DNA of 64,000 bases from Calditrichota bacterium. Its GTDB lineage: Bacteria > Zhuqueibacterota > Zhuqueibacteria > Zhuqueibacterales > Geothermadaptataceae. The position numbers were made by a program, and so were the translations under genes. The stretch spans positions 308,336 to 372,335 of the forward strand of contig QQUE01000002.1 in the NCBI GenBank assembly GCA_008501765.1, given 5' to 3'. The notes below the pieces were generated by a model that did no database searches, was not told the DNA's origin, and saw only the letters and a list, made by a program, of their open reading frames with translations. Of the stretch, positions 18,291 through 27,287 are shown piece after piece. Position 1 is the stretch's first letter; each line of letters begins with the position of its first letter.

Positions 18291-19475
18291 TCAAAGCTGA
18301 ATCCGAAAGGTCGCCCCCTCACCCGGCTGCGATTCTTTTAGGCTCAATTTTCCATCATGATATTCTTCAACGATGCGTTTTGCTAAATTTAAACCCAAAC
18401 CCCAGCCCCTTTTTTTGGTACTGAAACCCGGCCGAAAAATATTTTTCCTCGTTTTTGAATCCATGCCTTTACCATCGTCAATCACGTCGATGATGACAGG
18501 ATACTTCCCCTCTGCAGGTTTCGCAACAATGGTAACATTCCCCTTTTTATTGCCAATGGCATCGAGCGCATTTTTCACCAGATTCTCCAACACCCACTGA
18601 AATAAATTGGCATTGAGCGGCACTTTTTCGATGATGGTCGACTCGGTGTGCAATTCAACTTTTTTCTGCATCTGCGGCAAGCGGCGGTTGTAATAGTGCA
18701 CGACCTCGGCAATGATTTCATCGATGTTTTCCGGTTTTATGTCCGGCTGCGATCCGATCTGAGAGAAACGATGTGCCGCCGTTTCAAGTCGCTGAATATC
18801 CTGCCCGATCTCATCGAGAATTTTTATTTTATCTGGGTGTTCCTCACATTTATCTTTCAGCAAAGCCGACCAGCCCATCAAAGAGGATATCGGTGTCCCG
18901 AGCTGGTGCGCGGTTTCTTTGGCCATACCAACCCAGATAAATTGCTGCTCACTACGGCGAATACTGTTGAAGCCGAAAAATCCGATTAAAATAAAAAGGG
19001 TGACCGCGCCCAGCTCGAAATATGGCAACCACTGCAATTCCTGTACAGATTTTGAATCCCCGTAAATCAAATATCCCAAAATATAATCTTCATATTTCAA
19101 TGGCAGCGGATCGATCTCACTTTTCATGGCGTCAGCAATTTTTTTAACACGAGCCATGTTTTCAGGGGACTGATCGTCACTGGAAATGGCCAACCCTTTC
19201 CAGCCGTTGGGCACACCGTTTTGATCCGTTAATATTATCGGGAAATTGGTGCGTTTAATGATTTCCTCAAAAATGAAATTAAGATTTTCATCGTTGGGCG
19301 AGGATACAGCCTGTTCGTAAAATTGCACATAAAATTCAAGAATACCCCGGGCTTCCTGCCGCAAATCGTCCACGAGTTTTTGTGTATAAAACAGGGCGCC
19401 CACGACAAGCAGAAGTGCGGCAATAAACAGGAAAGATTTGAATTGCGCTCGAAGCTGATAAAGTTTTGTTTTCAT
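18291..19475 (-). CDS. Membrane sensor histidine kinase, orphan
   Basis: A 394-residue protein with a transmembrane helix at about 14-32, an extracytoplasmic sensor segment, a second helix at about 147-166, then a kinase core. The H-box is unusual: AKETAHQLGTPISSLMGW, with His about 185 and LGTP in place of LRTP. The ATPase motifs are LVKNALDAIGNKKG, DDGKGMDSKTRKN and GWGLGLNLAKRIVEEYH. No response regulator lies nearby, so its partner is elsewhere. Its start overlaps the stop of the gene upstream by one base, so it is the last gene of the rpsU-led run. Confidence 0.9.
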   Translation of the reverse strand: MKTKLYQLRAQFKSFLFIAALLLVVGALFYTQKLVDDLRQEARGILEFYVQFYEQAVSSPNDENLNFIFEEIIKRTNFPIILTDQNGVPNGWKGLAISSDDQSPENMARVKKIADAMKSEIDPLPLKYEDYILGYLIYGDSKSVQELQWLPYFELGAVTLFILIGFFGFNSIRRSEQQFIWVGMAKETAHQLGTPISSLMGWSALLKDKCEEHPDKIKILDEIGQDIQRLETAAHRFSQIGSQPDIKPENIDEIIAEVVHYYNRRLPQMQKKVELHTESTIIEKVPLNANLFQWVLENLVKNALDAIGNKKGNVTIVAKPAEGKYPVIIDVIDDGKGMDSKTRKNIFRPGFSTKKRGWGLGLNLAKRIVEEYHDGKLSLKESQPGEGATFRIQL

Positions 19476-19933
19476 TAAATTTTATTCTTTCGCTTTTGCC
19501 ACAGAATAATCAAAACAGCAATCGACAACCATAGTGGGAGAAAATATAAAGTTTCATGCGGCCAGATATATCCAAATTCATAAATATCCCATGAAAATGG
19601 AAAGAAGATTGTGTAACCACCATGCACATGTTTTTGCCATAAATCGATAAACAAATGAAGCGCGCTTCCGGCCATTAAAAGCATAAAAACCTGATTACGC
19701 TGTCCTGCGACAAACAGTCCCGACAAGCCGAGAGCAAGCAGCACAATGCCGACCGGCGTGTGCATTGGCATCACATACCAAAATAAATCAGGGAAAAGAA
19801 TATAAAACGGGCGCGTTGCCAAATCGGGCAGGCAAACTCCGATGACAAAGAGGCCAAACCAGGCCCGGTGATTAAAACTGGGAAAAAATAAGTAGCCAGT
19901 CGCGATGTGTGAAATTAAATCAGGCATGGTCAT
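19475..19933 (-). CDS. Membrane protein, YdjM/DUF457-like predicted metal-dependent hydrolase
   Basis: A 152-residue protein with four or five hydrophobic helices. It opens with PDLISHIATGYLFF, contains CLPDLATR and MHTPVG, and has SALHLFIDLWQKHVHGG. The spaced His and Asp residues at helix ends are those of the DUF457/YdjM family, in which a membrane metal site is predicted but the reaction is not established. It overlaps the upstream gene by 14 bases and the downstream kinase by one. Confidence 0.7.
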   Translation of the reverse strand: MTMPDLISHIATGYLFFPSFNHRAWFGLFVIGVCLPDLATRPFYILFPDLFWYVMPMHTPVGIVLLALGLSGLFVAGQRNQVFMLLMAGSALHLFIDLWQKHVHGGYTIFFPFSWDIYEFGYIWPHETLYFLPLWLSIAVLIILWQKRKNKI

Positions 19934-20348
19934 TTACCTGCATGGCATTTTTGCCCCAAGATAAAACATCGATGCCGATAAAAAAGAGCAACAGAACGGC
20001 AACGATGGAAATCACTATTGTCCAACGGCGTCCTTTGTAAATGACAACTTTATTTGCACGAACTGTTGTATCCGCTAAAACAACGCCATCAAGGCTTACA
20101 TTTTGTCCCCTCGAGGCCGCATCCACCCGCCCGCGGACCCAAATTCGATGACTTCCTTCATGCACGCGGAATTTGTCGTGAGCAATGCTGTCGATTCGCG
20201 TCTCGACGTAAATAGTAACGGAATTGCCGATAAATTTTTGTGGATTGAGATTAATCGCTGCTATCGATGTCGCTGGCGGATCCGAAGCGGCGAAGAAGCC
20301 CAGAGCCGTCAACCCGGCCACACTGAAAATTATCCGCCACCATGCCAT
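19920..20348 (-). CDS. Membrane-anchored OB-fold-like protein, unknown
   Basis: A 142-residue protein with an N-terminal hydrophobic helix, a beta-rich middle part (KFIGNSVTIYVETRIDSI, RIWVRGRVDAASRG) and a C-terminal transmembrane helix at about 108-128. The middle resembles small OB-fold domains that follow a lipid or membrane anchor, but I cannot name the family. Start and stop overlap those of the neighbours (TAATG with the phosphatase gene), so it is translationally coupled. Confidence 0.65.
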   Translation of the reverse strand: MAWWRIIFSVAGLTALGFFAASDPPATSIAAINLNPQKFIGNSVTIYVETRIDSIAHDKFRVHEGSHRIWVRGRVDAASRGQNVSLDGVVLADTTVRANKVVIYKGRRWTIVISIVAVLLLFFIGIDVLSWGKNAMQVNDHA

Positions 20349-21169
20349 TAAATTTCATCCGTTGCCGGAAAAAGTTCGCTCAATTCGTATATTAAAAAAT
20401 CATGTATAAATTTATTGGAGCCAACGATATTTCCTGTTTCCCAAAAATTTTCATCCGCATGAAATCCGGTCACGTGTCCGCCCGCCTCAATAATCAGCAA
20501 AACACCGGCGGCGATATCCCATTCTTTCAAATCCAGCTCCCAGAACCCGTCGAAACGCCCGGCTGCCACATAGGCCAAATCCAGCGCCGCCGATCCGATA
20601 CGCCGAATACCACTTGTCCGCTCAAAAAATCGCTTGAAACTTTCGAGATAGGGATCAATTTTGTCCTTGCAGCGGAAAGGAAAACCTGTGGCCAGCAAAC
20701 ACTGGCCTAATATTTCATTACTTGATACATTGATTTTGCTGCCGTTGAGAAAGGCGCCGCCACCTTTCGTTGCTGTAAATAATTCCGGGCGCATGGGATC
20801 AAAAACGACGCCCACAACCGGTTCATTGTTCAACATCACAGCAATAGAAACGGCAAACGCCCGCACATCATGCAGATAATTTGTCGTGCCGTCAAGGGGA
20901 TCGATTATCCATTTGTAGGGGGCCTCGCCGCCGAGTGCGCCGCCTTCTTCAGCCAATATTTGATGGTCAGGAAATTTTTCAAGAACAAAATCGATAATTA
21001 CACGTTCGGCTGCGCGGTCAACTCGGGTGGCAAAATCAAACTCACCTTTTTGGTTGATCTCATAATATTTCACCCGCGAAAGATGAGTTTGCAGGACTTC
21101 GCCACCAAGCTGAGCCGCATGGATGGCCACTGTTAGCAAATCATCGAGGGAGTGTATTTCTTCTGCCAT
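20348..21169 (-). CDS. Inositol monophosphatase family protein (SuhB-like)
   Basis: A 273-residue cytoplasmic Mg2+-dependent phosphatase. The metal-site motifs are all there: LAEEGG (Glu), WIIDPLDGTTNYLHD (DPLDGT, about residue 91) and LKEWDIAAGVLLIIEAGG (WDIAAG). The family removes phosphate from myo-inositol 1-phosphate or related sugar phosphates. SuhB of E. coli also acts in rRNA transcription, which would fit an rpsU-led cluster, but this is only context. It lies 80 bases after mutS2. Confidence 0.92.
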   Translation of the reverse strand: MAEEIHSLDDLLTVAIHAAQLGGEVLQTHLSRVKYYEINQKGEFDFATRVDRAAERVIIDFVLEKFPDHQILAEEGGALGGEAPYKWIIDPLDGTTNYLHDVRAFAVSIAVMLNNEPVVGVVFDPMRPELFTATKGGGAFLNGSKINVSSNEILGQCLLATGFPFRCKDKIDPYLESFKRFFERTSGIRRIGSAALDLAYVAAGRFDGFWELDLKEWDIAAGVLLIIEAGGHVTGFHADENFWETGNIVGSNKFIHDFLIYELSELFPATDEI

Positions 21170-21249
21170 GATATATTTTTCGACCTATTAAAATTTGAAG
21201 CGTTTTTAACAAGTAAATTTGGTTGGCATAAATATTTATATGAAAAAAA

Positions 21250-23649
21250 TCACTGAAACCGGACACACGTAACACCGACATCGCCCTGGCCAAGCGCAGC
21301 CGGGCCAAAATCACGGACATTGGGGTGGCTCTGTAGAAATTCGGCGAGGGCTTTTCGCAAGGCCCCCGTGCCCTTTCCATGCACAAGCCGCACTTCATCC
21401 CATGCCTGAACAATCGCTTCGCTGATAAACCGATCCGCCTCGCTGATGGCTTCGTCCGCACGTTTACCGCGCAAATCCAGCTCTTGCATGACCGGTTTTG
21501 GATTTTGATAGTGTGCGGTGACCCGTTGCTTCTTTTGCTTTTTCTTCGAAAATTCAAGTTCTGTAACTGCAACTTTCAATCGCATGCTGCCTGCTTGAAT
21601 TACAACTCTGTTTTCAGAATCCGCTTTTTCAAGAATAGAGACAACAATCTGTTGCGATTTCCACAAAGCGGTCTGGCCCGGAGAAATTTCATCTATTTTA
21701 ATATGTTTTGCCTGTTTCCCGGTTTTCTCTTTTTGCAGGCCCGCCTTTTTTATGGCGAGCACCGATCTCTGTTCATTTAATTGCTTTTTCGCCTCGCGGA
21801 TCGCTTCTGAGGAAGCCTGATTTTCTTTAATTAATCGAATGGTCGATTCGATAGTGGCGTTCGTTTGTTGCAGCAATTCTTCCGATTCGGCAATTGCTTT
21901 TGCCTGCAAAGTACGCTTGTTTTTCTTCAGCTCATCGGCCCGTTCAGCGTATAGCTTCATCATGCCTTGCAGGCGTGTTTCATCCAACTGATTTTTGTGC
22001 AACAATGTTTCCTGGGCATGCAATTTATTTTCAAGATCGGCGATGAGTTTTTCAACACGCCCCTTTTCTGAACCCACAAGCGCGCGAGCCTGATCAATGA
22101 CATCAGGTTTTAATCCAACGCGTGTTGCGATCTCAAACGCATAACTCGAGCCTGGAACCCCAAGCCGAAACCGGTAAGTTGGCTGCAGCGTGTCAATATC
22201 AAAAACCATACTGCCATTTTCAACATCGGCGGTATCGTGGGCAAATTCCTTCAAAGCGCCGTGGTGGGTCGTAACAATGGACAGCACGCCGCGTTTTGTC
22301 AAGGCGAGCAGCGAGGCCAGGGCCAGAGCTGTTCCTTCATCGGGGTCTGTGCCGGAGCCCATTTCATCGATGAGGATGAGATCGCTTTTTTGGGCATCCG
22401 CCAACATTGTGCGCAACCGCAGCATGTGGGAAGTGAAGGTGGAAAGATCGTCTTCAATCGATTGTTCATCGCCAATATCGACGAACATCCTGCCAATGAT
22501 TCCTATTTCAGAATCTGCGCTCGCGGGAATATGCAATCCGAGCCGCGTCATCAGCACGGCCAGGCCGACCGTTTTCATCGCCACAGTTTTTCCGCCGGAG
22601 TTCGGGCCGGTGATGACCAACGTTTTAAATGAGCGCCCCAAAGCAAGGGATAGTGGAATGACTGCATCCTGTTTTTTCATTTTTTCTAATAAAAGCGGAT
22701 GGCGGGCAAATTCGAGCTTTATTTCGCCAGATTCACTCATCCGGCACGCATTACAGAGAAAATCCCGTGAATAAAGAGCGGAGGCCCGAATTTCATCCAA
22801 TAAAATCAGGCAGTCATAGTTTACACGCAGCGCGTCGAGATGAACACGCACAATTTCGCATATTTGTGCAATAATTCTTTCGATTTCAGCACGTTCATTC
22901 GCTTCAAACTGGCGCACCGAATTATTGAGTTCAACTATTTCGACAGGTTCGATAAAAAATGTCTGTCCCGTAGCCGATTGATCGTGCACAATTCCTTTGA
23001 TTTTACGGCGGTATTCATCCTTGACCATGAGAACGTGCCGTCCTTCGCGCATCGATATCAGTTGATCGCGCAGCATATCTTTTGCGCTGCTGCTCTTGAG
23101 AATATTTTCCAATTTCTGCCGGACGCGCTGTTGGGCTGCGTTTATTTCCCGGCGTATTTTTTTTAATTCAGGGCTGGCGGAATCAAGCACTTCAAATGTA
23201 GCGGGATCGATAGATTTTTGAATTGCGTTCTCAAGCTCTTGAACCGGCTGCAGATTGTGGGCAATTTCCCAGAGATGTGGACATTTTTCACGCTGAGAAC
23301 GTAAAAAACCTAAAACAATCCGACCATTTCGGGCTAATTTACCCAGGCCAATGAGTTTTTCAATAGCAACGGTTGCCCCTTCAACCCGCAAAACTTCAAA
23401 TACACTACCCAGGTCTTCGAAATATTCCAGGTTGAGATCTTCGCCGGAATCGAGGAGGTTGCGCAGGTCAGTTACGCGTGCAAGCGCCTGCTGGATTGAT
23501 TCGATATCGTCTAAAAATTCAAGTTTTAATAAGTTTTGCGATGCCATTGAGGTGACAGCGCGGGTGGAAATTGAGTGGAGAACTTTGGGGAGTTCAAGCG
23601 CCAGTGCTGCTTTGTGGAGGTTTTCTATTTTGTCGCTGTGCTCTTCCAT
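21250..23649 (-). CDS. mutS2: MutS2 with C-terminal Smr nuclease domain
   Basis: A 799-residue ABC-type ATPase/nuclease. Walker A is GPNSGGKTVAMKTVG (about residue 350), followed by DIGDEQSIEDDLSTFTSHM and Walker B LILIDEMGSGTDPDEG. A long coiled coil precedes the Smr domain at about 715-799, with LDLRGKRADEA and VHGKGTGALRKAL. MutS2 suppresses recombination and, in Firmicutes, also acts on collided ribosomes. Its place in an operon with rpsU suits a ribosome-linked role. The gene overlaps cvpA by 25 bases. Confidence 0.95.
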   Translation of the reverse strand: MEEHSDKIENLHKAALALELPKVLHSISTRAVTSMASQNLLKLEFLDDIESIQQALARVTDLRNLLDSGEDLNLEYFEDLGSVFEVLRVEGATVAIEKLIGLGKLARNGRIVLGFLRSQREKCPHLWEIAHNLQPVQELENAIQKSIDPATFEVLDSASPELKKIRREINAAQQRVRQKLENILKSSSAKDMLRDQLISMREGRHVLMVKDEYRRKIKGIVHDQSATGQTFFIEPVEIVELNNSVRQFEANERAEIERIIAQICEIVRVHLDALRVNYDCLILLDEIRASALYSRDFLCNACRMSESGEIKLEFARHPLLLEKMKKQDAVIPLSLALGRSFKTLVITGPNSGGKTVAMKTVGLAVLMTRLGLHIPASADSEIGIIGRMFVDIGDEQSIEDDLSTFTSHMLRLRTMLADAQKSDLILIDEMGSGTDPDEGTALALASLLALTKRGVLSIVTTHHGALKEFAHDTADVENGSMVFDIDTLQPTYRFRLGVPGSSYAFEIATRVGLKPDVIDQARALVGSEKGRVEKLIADLENKLHAQETLLHKNQLDETRLQGMMKLYAERADELKKNKRTLQAKAIAESEELLQQTNATIESTIRLIKENQASSEAIREAKKQLNEQRSVLAIKKAGLQKEKTGKQAKHIKIDEISPGQTALWKSQQIVVSILEKADSENRVVIQAGSMRLKVAVTELEFSKKKQKKQRVTAHYQNPKPVMQELDLRGKRADEAISEADRFISEAIVQAWDEVRLVHGKGTGALRKALAEFLQSHPNVRDFGPAALGQGDVGVTCVRFQ

Positions 23650-24263
23650 TTTATCGCTTCGCTCGAATTCAATTCCAGTAAGAGTCCAATATAATTGTCG
23701 TCAAATTCCCCAACTCCGACCTCTTTCGTAGCGGCCTCAAGACATTGAATAAATGTCAAACTACCGTTAATTTTTTTGGTGATAAAATCATAAATTCCAA
23801 TGCCCGCAGATTCGATATGTGAGCGAACTTTAGCACCATCCATCTGCGCTTGTAGTGTACCGCCGAGAGGCAGCAACGCCATGGATATGCTCAACATGCA
23901 TGCAATCAAAACGGAACTTAATACGCCGAAAAGCAAGCCACCGCCATTTTCCAAAAACGCGGGGATTTTCATTTTAGCACGCTTGTGCGCCCATCTATAG
24001 AAAAAATGGTAAAAATATACCACAATCAAAAATACGGTAATGAGAGAAATCAGGATTGCAGTCGAACCGGAAACCAGGCTGATAGACGCAAAAATCGGAG
24101 CGACAATTTCAAGTGATTCCATCGACAAAAAAATGCCGATAAAGAGACCAATAAATCCCACTATTTGCATTAGCAGTTTTTGCCGCCATCCCCAAATAGC
24201 AAATGCCAAAATCAGGGCAATGAAACCAATATCAAGAAAGTTCACATCCATCACATATCCCAT
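23625..24263 (-). CDS. cvpA: CvpA-family membrane protein
   Basis: A protein of about 210 residues with four hydrophobic helices, the CvpA opening NFLDIGFIALILAFAIWGWR, and a polar C-terminal tail. CvpA proteins are small inner-membrane proteins of unclear mechanism, linked to colicin V secretion and envelope stress resistance. The start is taken at 24263 (MGYVMDVN) or 24251; the longer reading from 24329 lacks a CvpA-like start. It overlaps mutS2, a pairing common across bacteria. Confidence 0.85.
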   Translation of the reverse strand: MGYVMDVNFLDIGFIALILAFAIWGWRQKLLMQIVGFIGLFIGIFLSMESLEIVAPIFASISLVSGSTAILISLITVFLIVVYFYHFFYRWAHKRAKMKIPAFLENGGGLLFGVLSSVLIACMLSISMALLPLGGTLQAQMDGAKVRSHIESAGIGIYDFITKKINGSLTFIQCLEAATKEVGVGEFDDNYIGLLLELNSSEAIKWKSTATK

Positions 24264-24432
24264 CACACTTAAATGACGCCAATCAATATCGGCCAAAACC
24301 AGGCAACCGGAACGCACACAGTTTTGCATCTGGCTTATATTTTCGGAACAAAATTAATCGTGCCCAGCCAAGAAAAACAAAAATAATTTCAGCACAAAAT
24401 AAGAAATTTCTGCTGTAGTTTCCACAAAAAAA

Positions 24433-24876
24433 TTAGCCGAGCTTTGCACGCACGATTTGTTGAATTACTTTCCCGTCCGCGAGACCTTTTGTTTTAGCCA
24501 TCACACCTTTCATCACTTTGCCGAAATCAGCTGCCCCGTGCGCCCCGACTTCGTCAATAACTTCAACGACTATGGCTTCGACCTCGGCCTCGCTCAACTG
24601 CTTCGGTAAATATGCCTGAATTATCGCTAGCTCCGCCTCTTCCACGGCGAACAGATCCTCACGCTCGCCTTTTTTATACATTTCCATGGCGTCTTTGCGC
24701 TTTTTCGCAGCATTATTTAAAACTTTTAAAACGCCAGCGTCATCCAGTTCATCACCGCTCTCAATTTGTTCATTTTTAATTTGAGCACGTATTTGCCGGA
24801 TGGTGTTCAGTTTTTGTTTTTCGCCACTTTTCATGGCCTCTTTCATATCGTGCATTAACTTTTCGGCCAAATTCAT
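24433..24876 (-). CDS. yqeY: YqeY/GatB C-terminal-like protein
   Basis: A 147-residue cytoplasmic protein matching YqeY over its length: the helical start LAEKLMHDMKEAMKSGEKQK, KKRKDAMEMYKKGER, IIQAYLPKQLSE, and DFGKVMKGVMAKTKGLADG near the end. The fold is that of the GatB tail, which binds tRNA in amidotransferases. The function of stand-alone YqeY is not established. It lies between rpsU and cvpA, the usual order. Confidence 0.93.
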   Translation of the reverse strand: MNLAEKLMHDMKEAMKSGEKQKLNTIRQIRAQIKNEQIESGDELDDAGVLKVLNNAAKKRKDAMEMYKKGEREDLFAVEEAELAIIQAYLPKQLSEAEVEAIVVEVIDEVGAHGAADFGKVMKGVMAKTKGLADGKVIQQIVRAKLG

Positions 24877-24923
24877 TATTAGCTCACTTTATAGTAATTT
24901 TTACTTATTTAAAAACAGGTAGA

Positions 24924-24958
24924 TAGCAAAAAGCGCCCGAATTTTTCGGACGCTTTAA
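24924..24958 (-). terminator. Intrinsic terminator between rpsU and yqeY
   Basis: The stem AAAGCGTCCGAA / TTCGGGCGCTTT is followed by a T-tract on the minus strand. It lies 28 bases after the rpsU stop and before yqeY, so read-through probably sets the level of the downstream genes. Confidence 0.8.
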
Positions 24959-24985
24959 AATTGCGAATAAAAACCAATTGAGAGG

Positions 24986-25186
24986 TTACCTTCTTGCTTG
25001 CTGCGCCATAAGCTTACGCATTTTGCGTTTTGCTTCTTTCATTTTGCGTTTGCGGCGTTCACTCGGTTTCTCAAAATATTGATGTTTTCTGATGTCCGAA
25101 ATGACGCCTGCTCTTTCGCAAGTTTTTGAAAATCTCTTAAGAGCGCGGTCAAAAGGTTCGTTATCTCTTACGATAACACCTGGCAT
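24986..25186 (-). CDS. rpsU: 30S ribosomal protein S21
   Basis: A 66-residue basic protein with VIVRDNEPFDRALKRFSKTC, the helix-rich RKHQYFEKPSERRKRK and a Lys/Arg-rich tail. It is a standard-length S21, which binds near the anti-Shine-Dalgarno end of 16S rRNA. GGGAG precedes the ATG. It heads the minus-strand run rpsU-yqeY-cvpA-mutS2-suhB-like. Confidence 0.97.
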   Translation of the reverse strand: MPGVIVRDNEPFDRALKRFSKTCERAGVISDIRKHQYFEKPSERRKRKMKEAKRKMRKLMAQQARR

Positions 25187-25444
25187 AGGCTCTCACTCCC
25201 TTCATAATTTGATGAAATTTTGAGATCAGACAATATAAGCAACTTTTAATGCTTTTTGCAAGATTTTTCTTTGTCGATTGATATCAATTTCTAAAAGGTT
25301 TGCTGAATTAAAACACACCAAAACCGCATAAAAAAAGTGGATGCTGAACGAATTCCAATTTAAACTTGACTATTTCCCGGCTATTCCATTTTTTAATTCG
25401 GAAGAAAAGTACATTAAAATATCCAAATCATAGTGGAGAATCGT

Positions 25445-26185
25445 ATGCCTGCAGTATCAATTGCTCGAGGGAAACCCGCAGATTACGGACAATTAATAGT
25501 AAAGCGGCGCTTTGAACTGACCGCAAATTTAGTAGATTTAAGTGGCAAAAATATTCTGGATTTTGGTTGTGGCAATGGGGCGCAAACTGTAGAATTCGCC
25601 GGTTCCGGTTGCCAGATTTCAGCGCTTGATATCGATGCGGGTGATTTGGAAATCTTTAACCGCTACCTGACTGAACATAATATCAGCACTATTTCAACCT
25701 CCGAATACGATGGAAGATACCTGCCTTTTGCGGATGCACGTTTTGATATTGTTGTAAGTTATGAAGTTCTGGAGCATGTTCGTGATGAAAACCAAACCTT
25801 GCAGGAAATTTATCGAACCTTAAAGCCCGGGGGGAAAATTGTCTTTTCGGTTCCAAATAAAGGATGGGTATTCGAGACCCACGGCGCTCATTTGCCATTT
25901 CTACCCTGGAATAGAATTCCGTTTTTCTCCTGGTTGCCTCATTTTGTGCACAAACGATTTGCCAAAGCACGAATTTACCGTAAAAAGGATATCGTCAAAC
26001 TTTTGATAAATAATGGATTTGTAATCCAAAGTGTTCAATACATTACCGCCCCGATGGATGTGGTTAAAAACCAGCGCGTACAAAGTTTTCTGCGCACATA
26101 TATTTTTAAAAACAATTCAACAATGTTCTCGATTTTAGCGACTGCCATTTTAATTCATGCGAAAAAACCGGATCAGGAAAATTAA
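25445..26185 (+). CDS. Class I SAM-dependent methyltransferase
   Basis: A 246-residue soluble methyltransferase (Methyltransf_11/UbiE-like). Motif I is ILDFGCGNGAQTVEFA, the acidic ribose-binding residue is in ISALDIDAGD, and the post-motifs are FDIVVSYEVLEHVRD and LKPGGKIVFSVPNKGW. The start is the ATG at 25445 with GGAG six bases before it; the GTG at 25433 overlaps that site. The PFLPWNRIPFFSWLP segment after motif III is like that of lipid- or sugar-modifying methyltransferases. Substrate unknown. It stands alone, divergent from rpsU. Confidence 0.88.
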   Translation: MPAVSIARGKPADYGQLIVKRRFELTANLVDLSGKNILDFGCGNGAQTVEFAGSGCQISALDIDAGDLEIFNRYLTEHNISTISTSEYDGRYLPFADARFDIVVSYEVLEHVRDENQTLQEIYRTLKPGGKIVFSVPNKGWVFETHGAHLPFLPWNRIPFFSWLPHFVHKRFAKARIYRKKDIVKLLINNGFVIQSVQYITAPMDVVKNQRVQSFLRTYIFKNNSTMFSILATAILIHAKKPDQEN

Positions 26186-26277
26186 CCATCACCCCTTACC
26201 GGACTACATTGCCACCAATTGCAGATTTGCCCAAGCCATTTCTTCTTCAAAAAAGGCGCTTTGACGAAAGTCTCAAA

Positions 26278-27075
26278 TTAATCTATGATAAAATCAAAAT
26301 AAGTATTTGGAAATGGTTCATCATTGAGCGTGAAATGCCACCACTCTTTCGAGTAATTCTTGAATCCATGTTTTTCCATGAGTGTTTTCAACAACAGCCG
26401 GTACGCACGTTGTTGTGCTGGCACATGTTCAGAGGCCGTCCACGACATGCTATCGAAACAGTCGTAGCCGGTGCCCATATCCAGGCTATTATCCTTAAAT
26501 CTTTTCGCTGCTGGAAGCGTGCATTCACACAATTCAGCTCCTGCGATATATTCATCCTGCAGCGGCACGGGCAATGGCACAATTGTTAAATCCACTGTGC
26601 TGCCGCGGCTGTGACTCGATTTTTCTGCGATATAGCCATCGCGGAAAAGGTATTGTTTTTCTACCGTCGGATAAAACTCCCGTTTCATGCTGGTATCTGC
26701 CAAGTTTTTAGCCCAGGCTACGAAATGATTAACAGCGCGTTGCGGCCGATAGGCATCGTAGATTTTTAGCGACAAATTAAACCGCAGCACTTCTTTTTGC
26801 ACTTTTTTTAGCGCTTGCGCTGCTTCATTCGTCAGAAAACATTTTGGCGATTTATAGCCGGCAATCGGTTTGCCGATGAAATTATGGGATCCGTAATACC
26901 GCACATCCAAAATGATTGAGGGGATCGAATCCTTTACATTTATAAATCCAGACGAAACTTTCGTTTGCGCTGCAACCGGGATTTGCAGGCCCAAAATCAT
27001 GAAAAGCAAAAGCGCTGTGATATTATTACAAATTCCTTTTAAAAAAATAATTACACAGTGTTGATATTTTTCCAT
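26278..27075 (-). CDS. Exported D-Ala-D-Ala dipeptidase (VanX/DdpX family)
   Basis: A 265-residue protein. A signal peptide (about 1-36, ending VAAQ) is followed by the M15D zinc dipeptidase fold. The zinc and catalytic motifs are present: SSHSRGSTVDLTI (SxHxxGxxxD) and KEWWHF (ExxWH), plus YDAYRPQRAVNHFV. VanX-like enzymes cleave D-Ala-D-Ala; the exported members act in cell-wall peptide salvage rather than vancomycin resistance. No vanH/vanA genes lie nearby. GGAG precedes the start. Confidence 0.9.
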   Translation of the reverse strand: MEKYQHCVIIFLKGICNNITALLLFMILGLQIPVAAQTKVSSGFINVKDSIPSIILDVRYYGSHNFIGKPIAGYKSPKCFLTNEAAQALKKVQKEVLRFNLSLKIYDAYRPQRAVNHFVAWAKNLADTSMKREFYPTVEKQYLFRDGYIAEKSSHSRGSTVDLTIVPLPVPLQDEYIAGAELCECTLPAAKRFKDNSLDMGTGYDCFDSMSWTASEHVPAQQRAYRLLLKTLMEKHGFKNYSKEWWHFTLNDEPFPNTYFDFIID

Positions 27076-27287
27076 ATGATAAACTCCTCATTTAGAATGA
27101 AGTATCCGCAGGCAATCACACAAATAAAAACATGCAAAAAGATGCACTTGCCACCGCATTTCATCATTTCATCCCAGGGAAACGGGATTCAGCCCATTTT
27201 GTGATTCGCTTTGCACCAAACTTGAGTAAAATGGAGTCGAACAATAGTTGGAAACTAATAACAATTTAATAAAATTTGGAGATGAAA

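Noticed and set aside
26278-27075. Vancomycin resistance locus
   Set aside because: Only a VanX-like dipeptidase is present, with a signal peptide and no VanH, VanA or VanRS partners.
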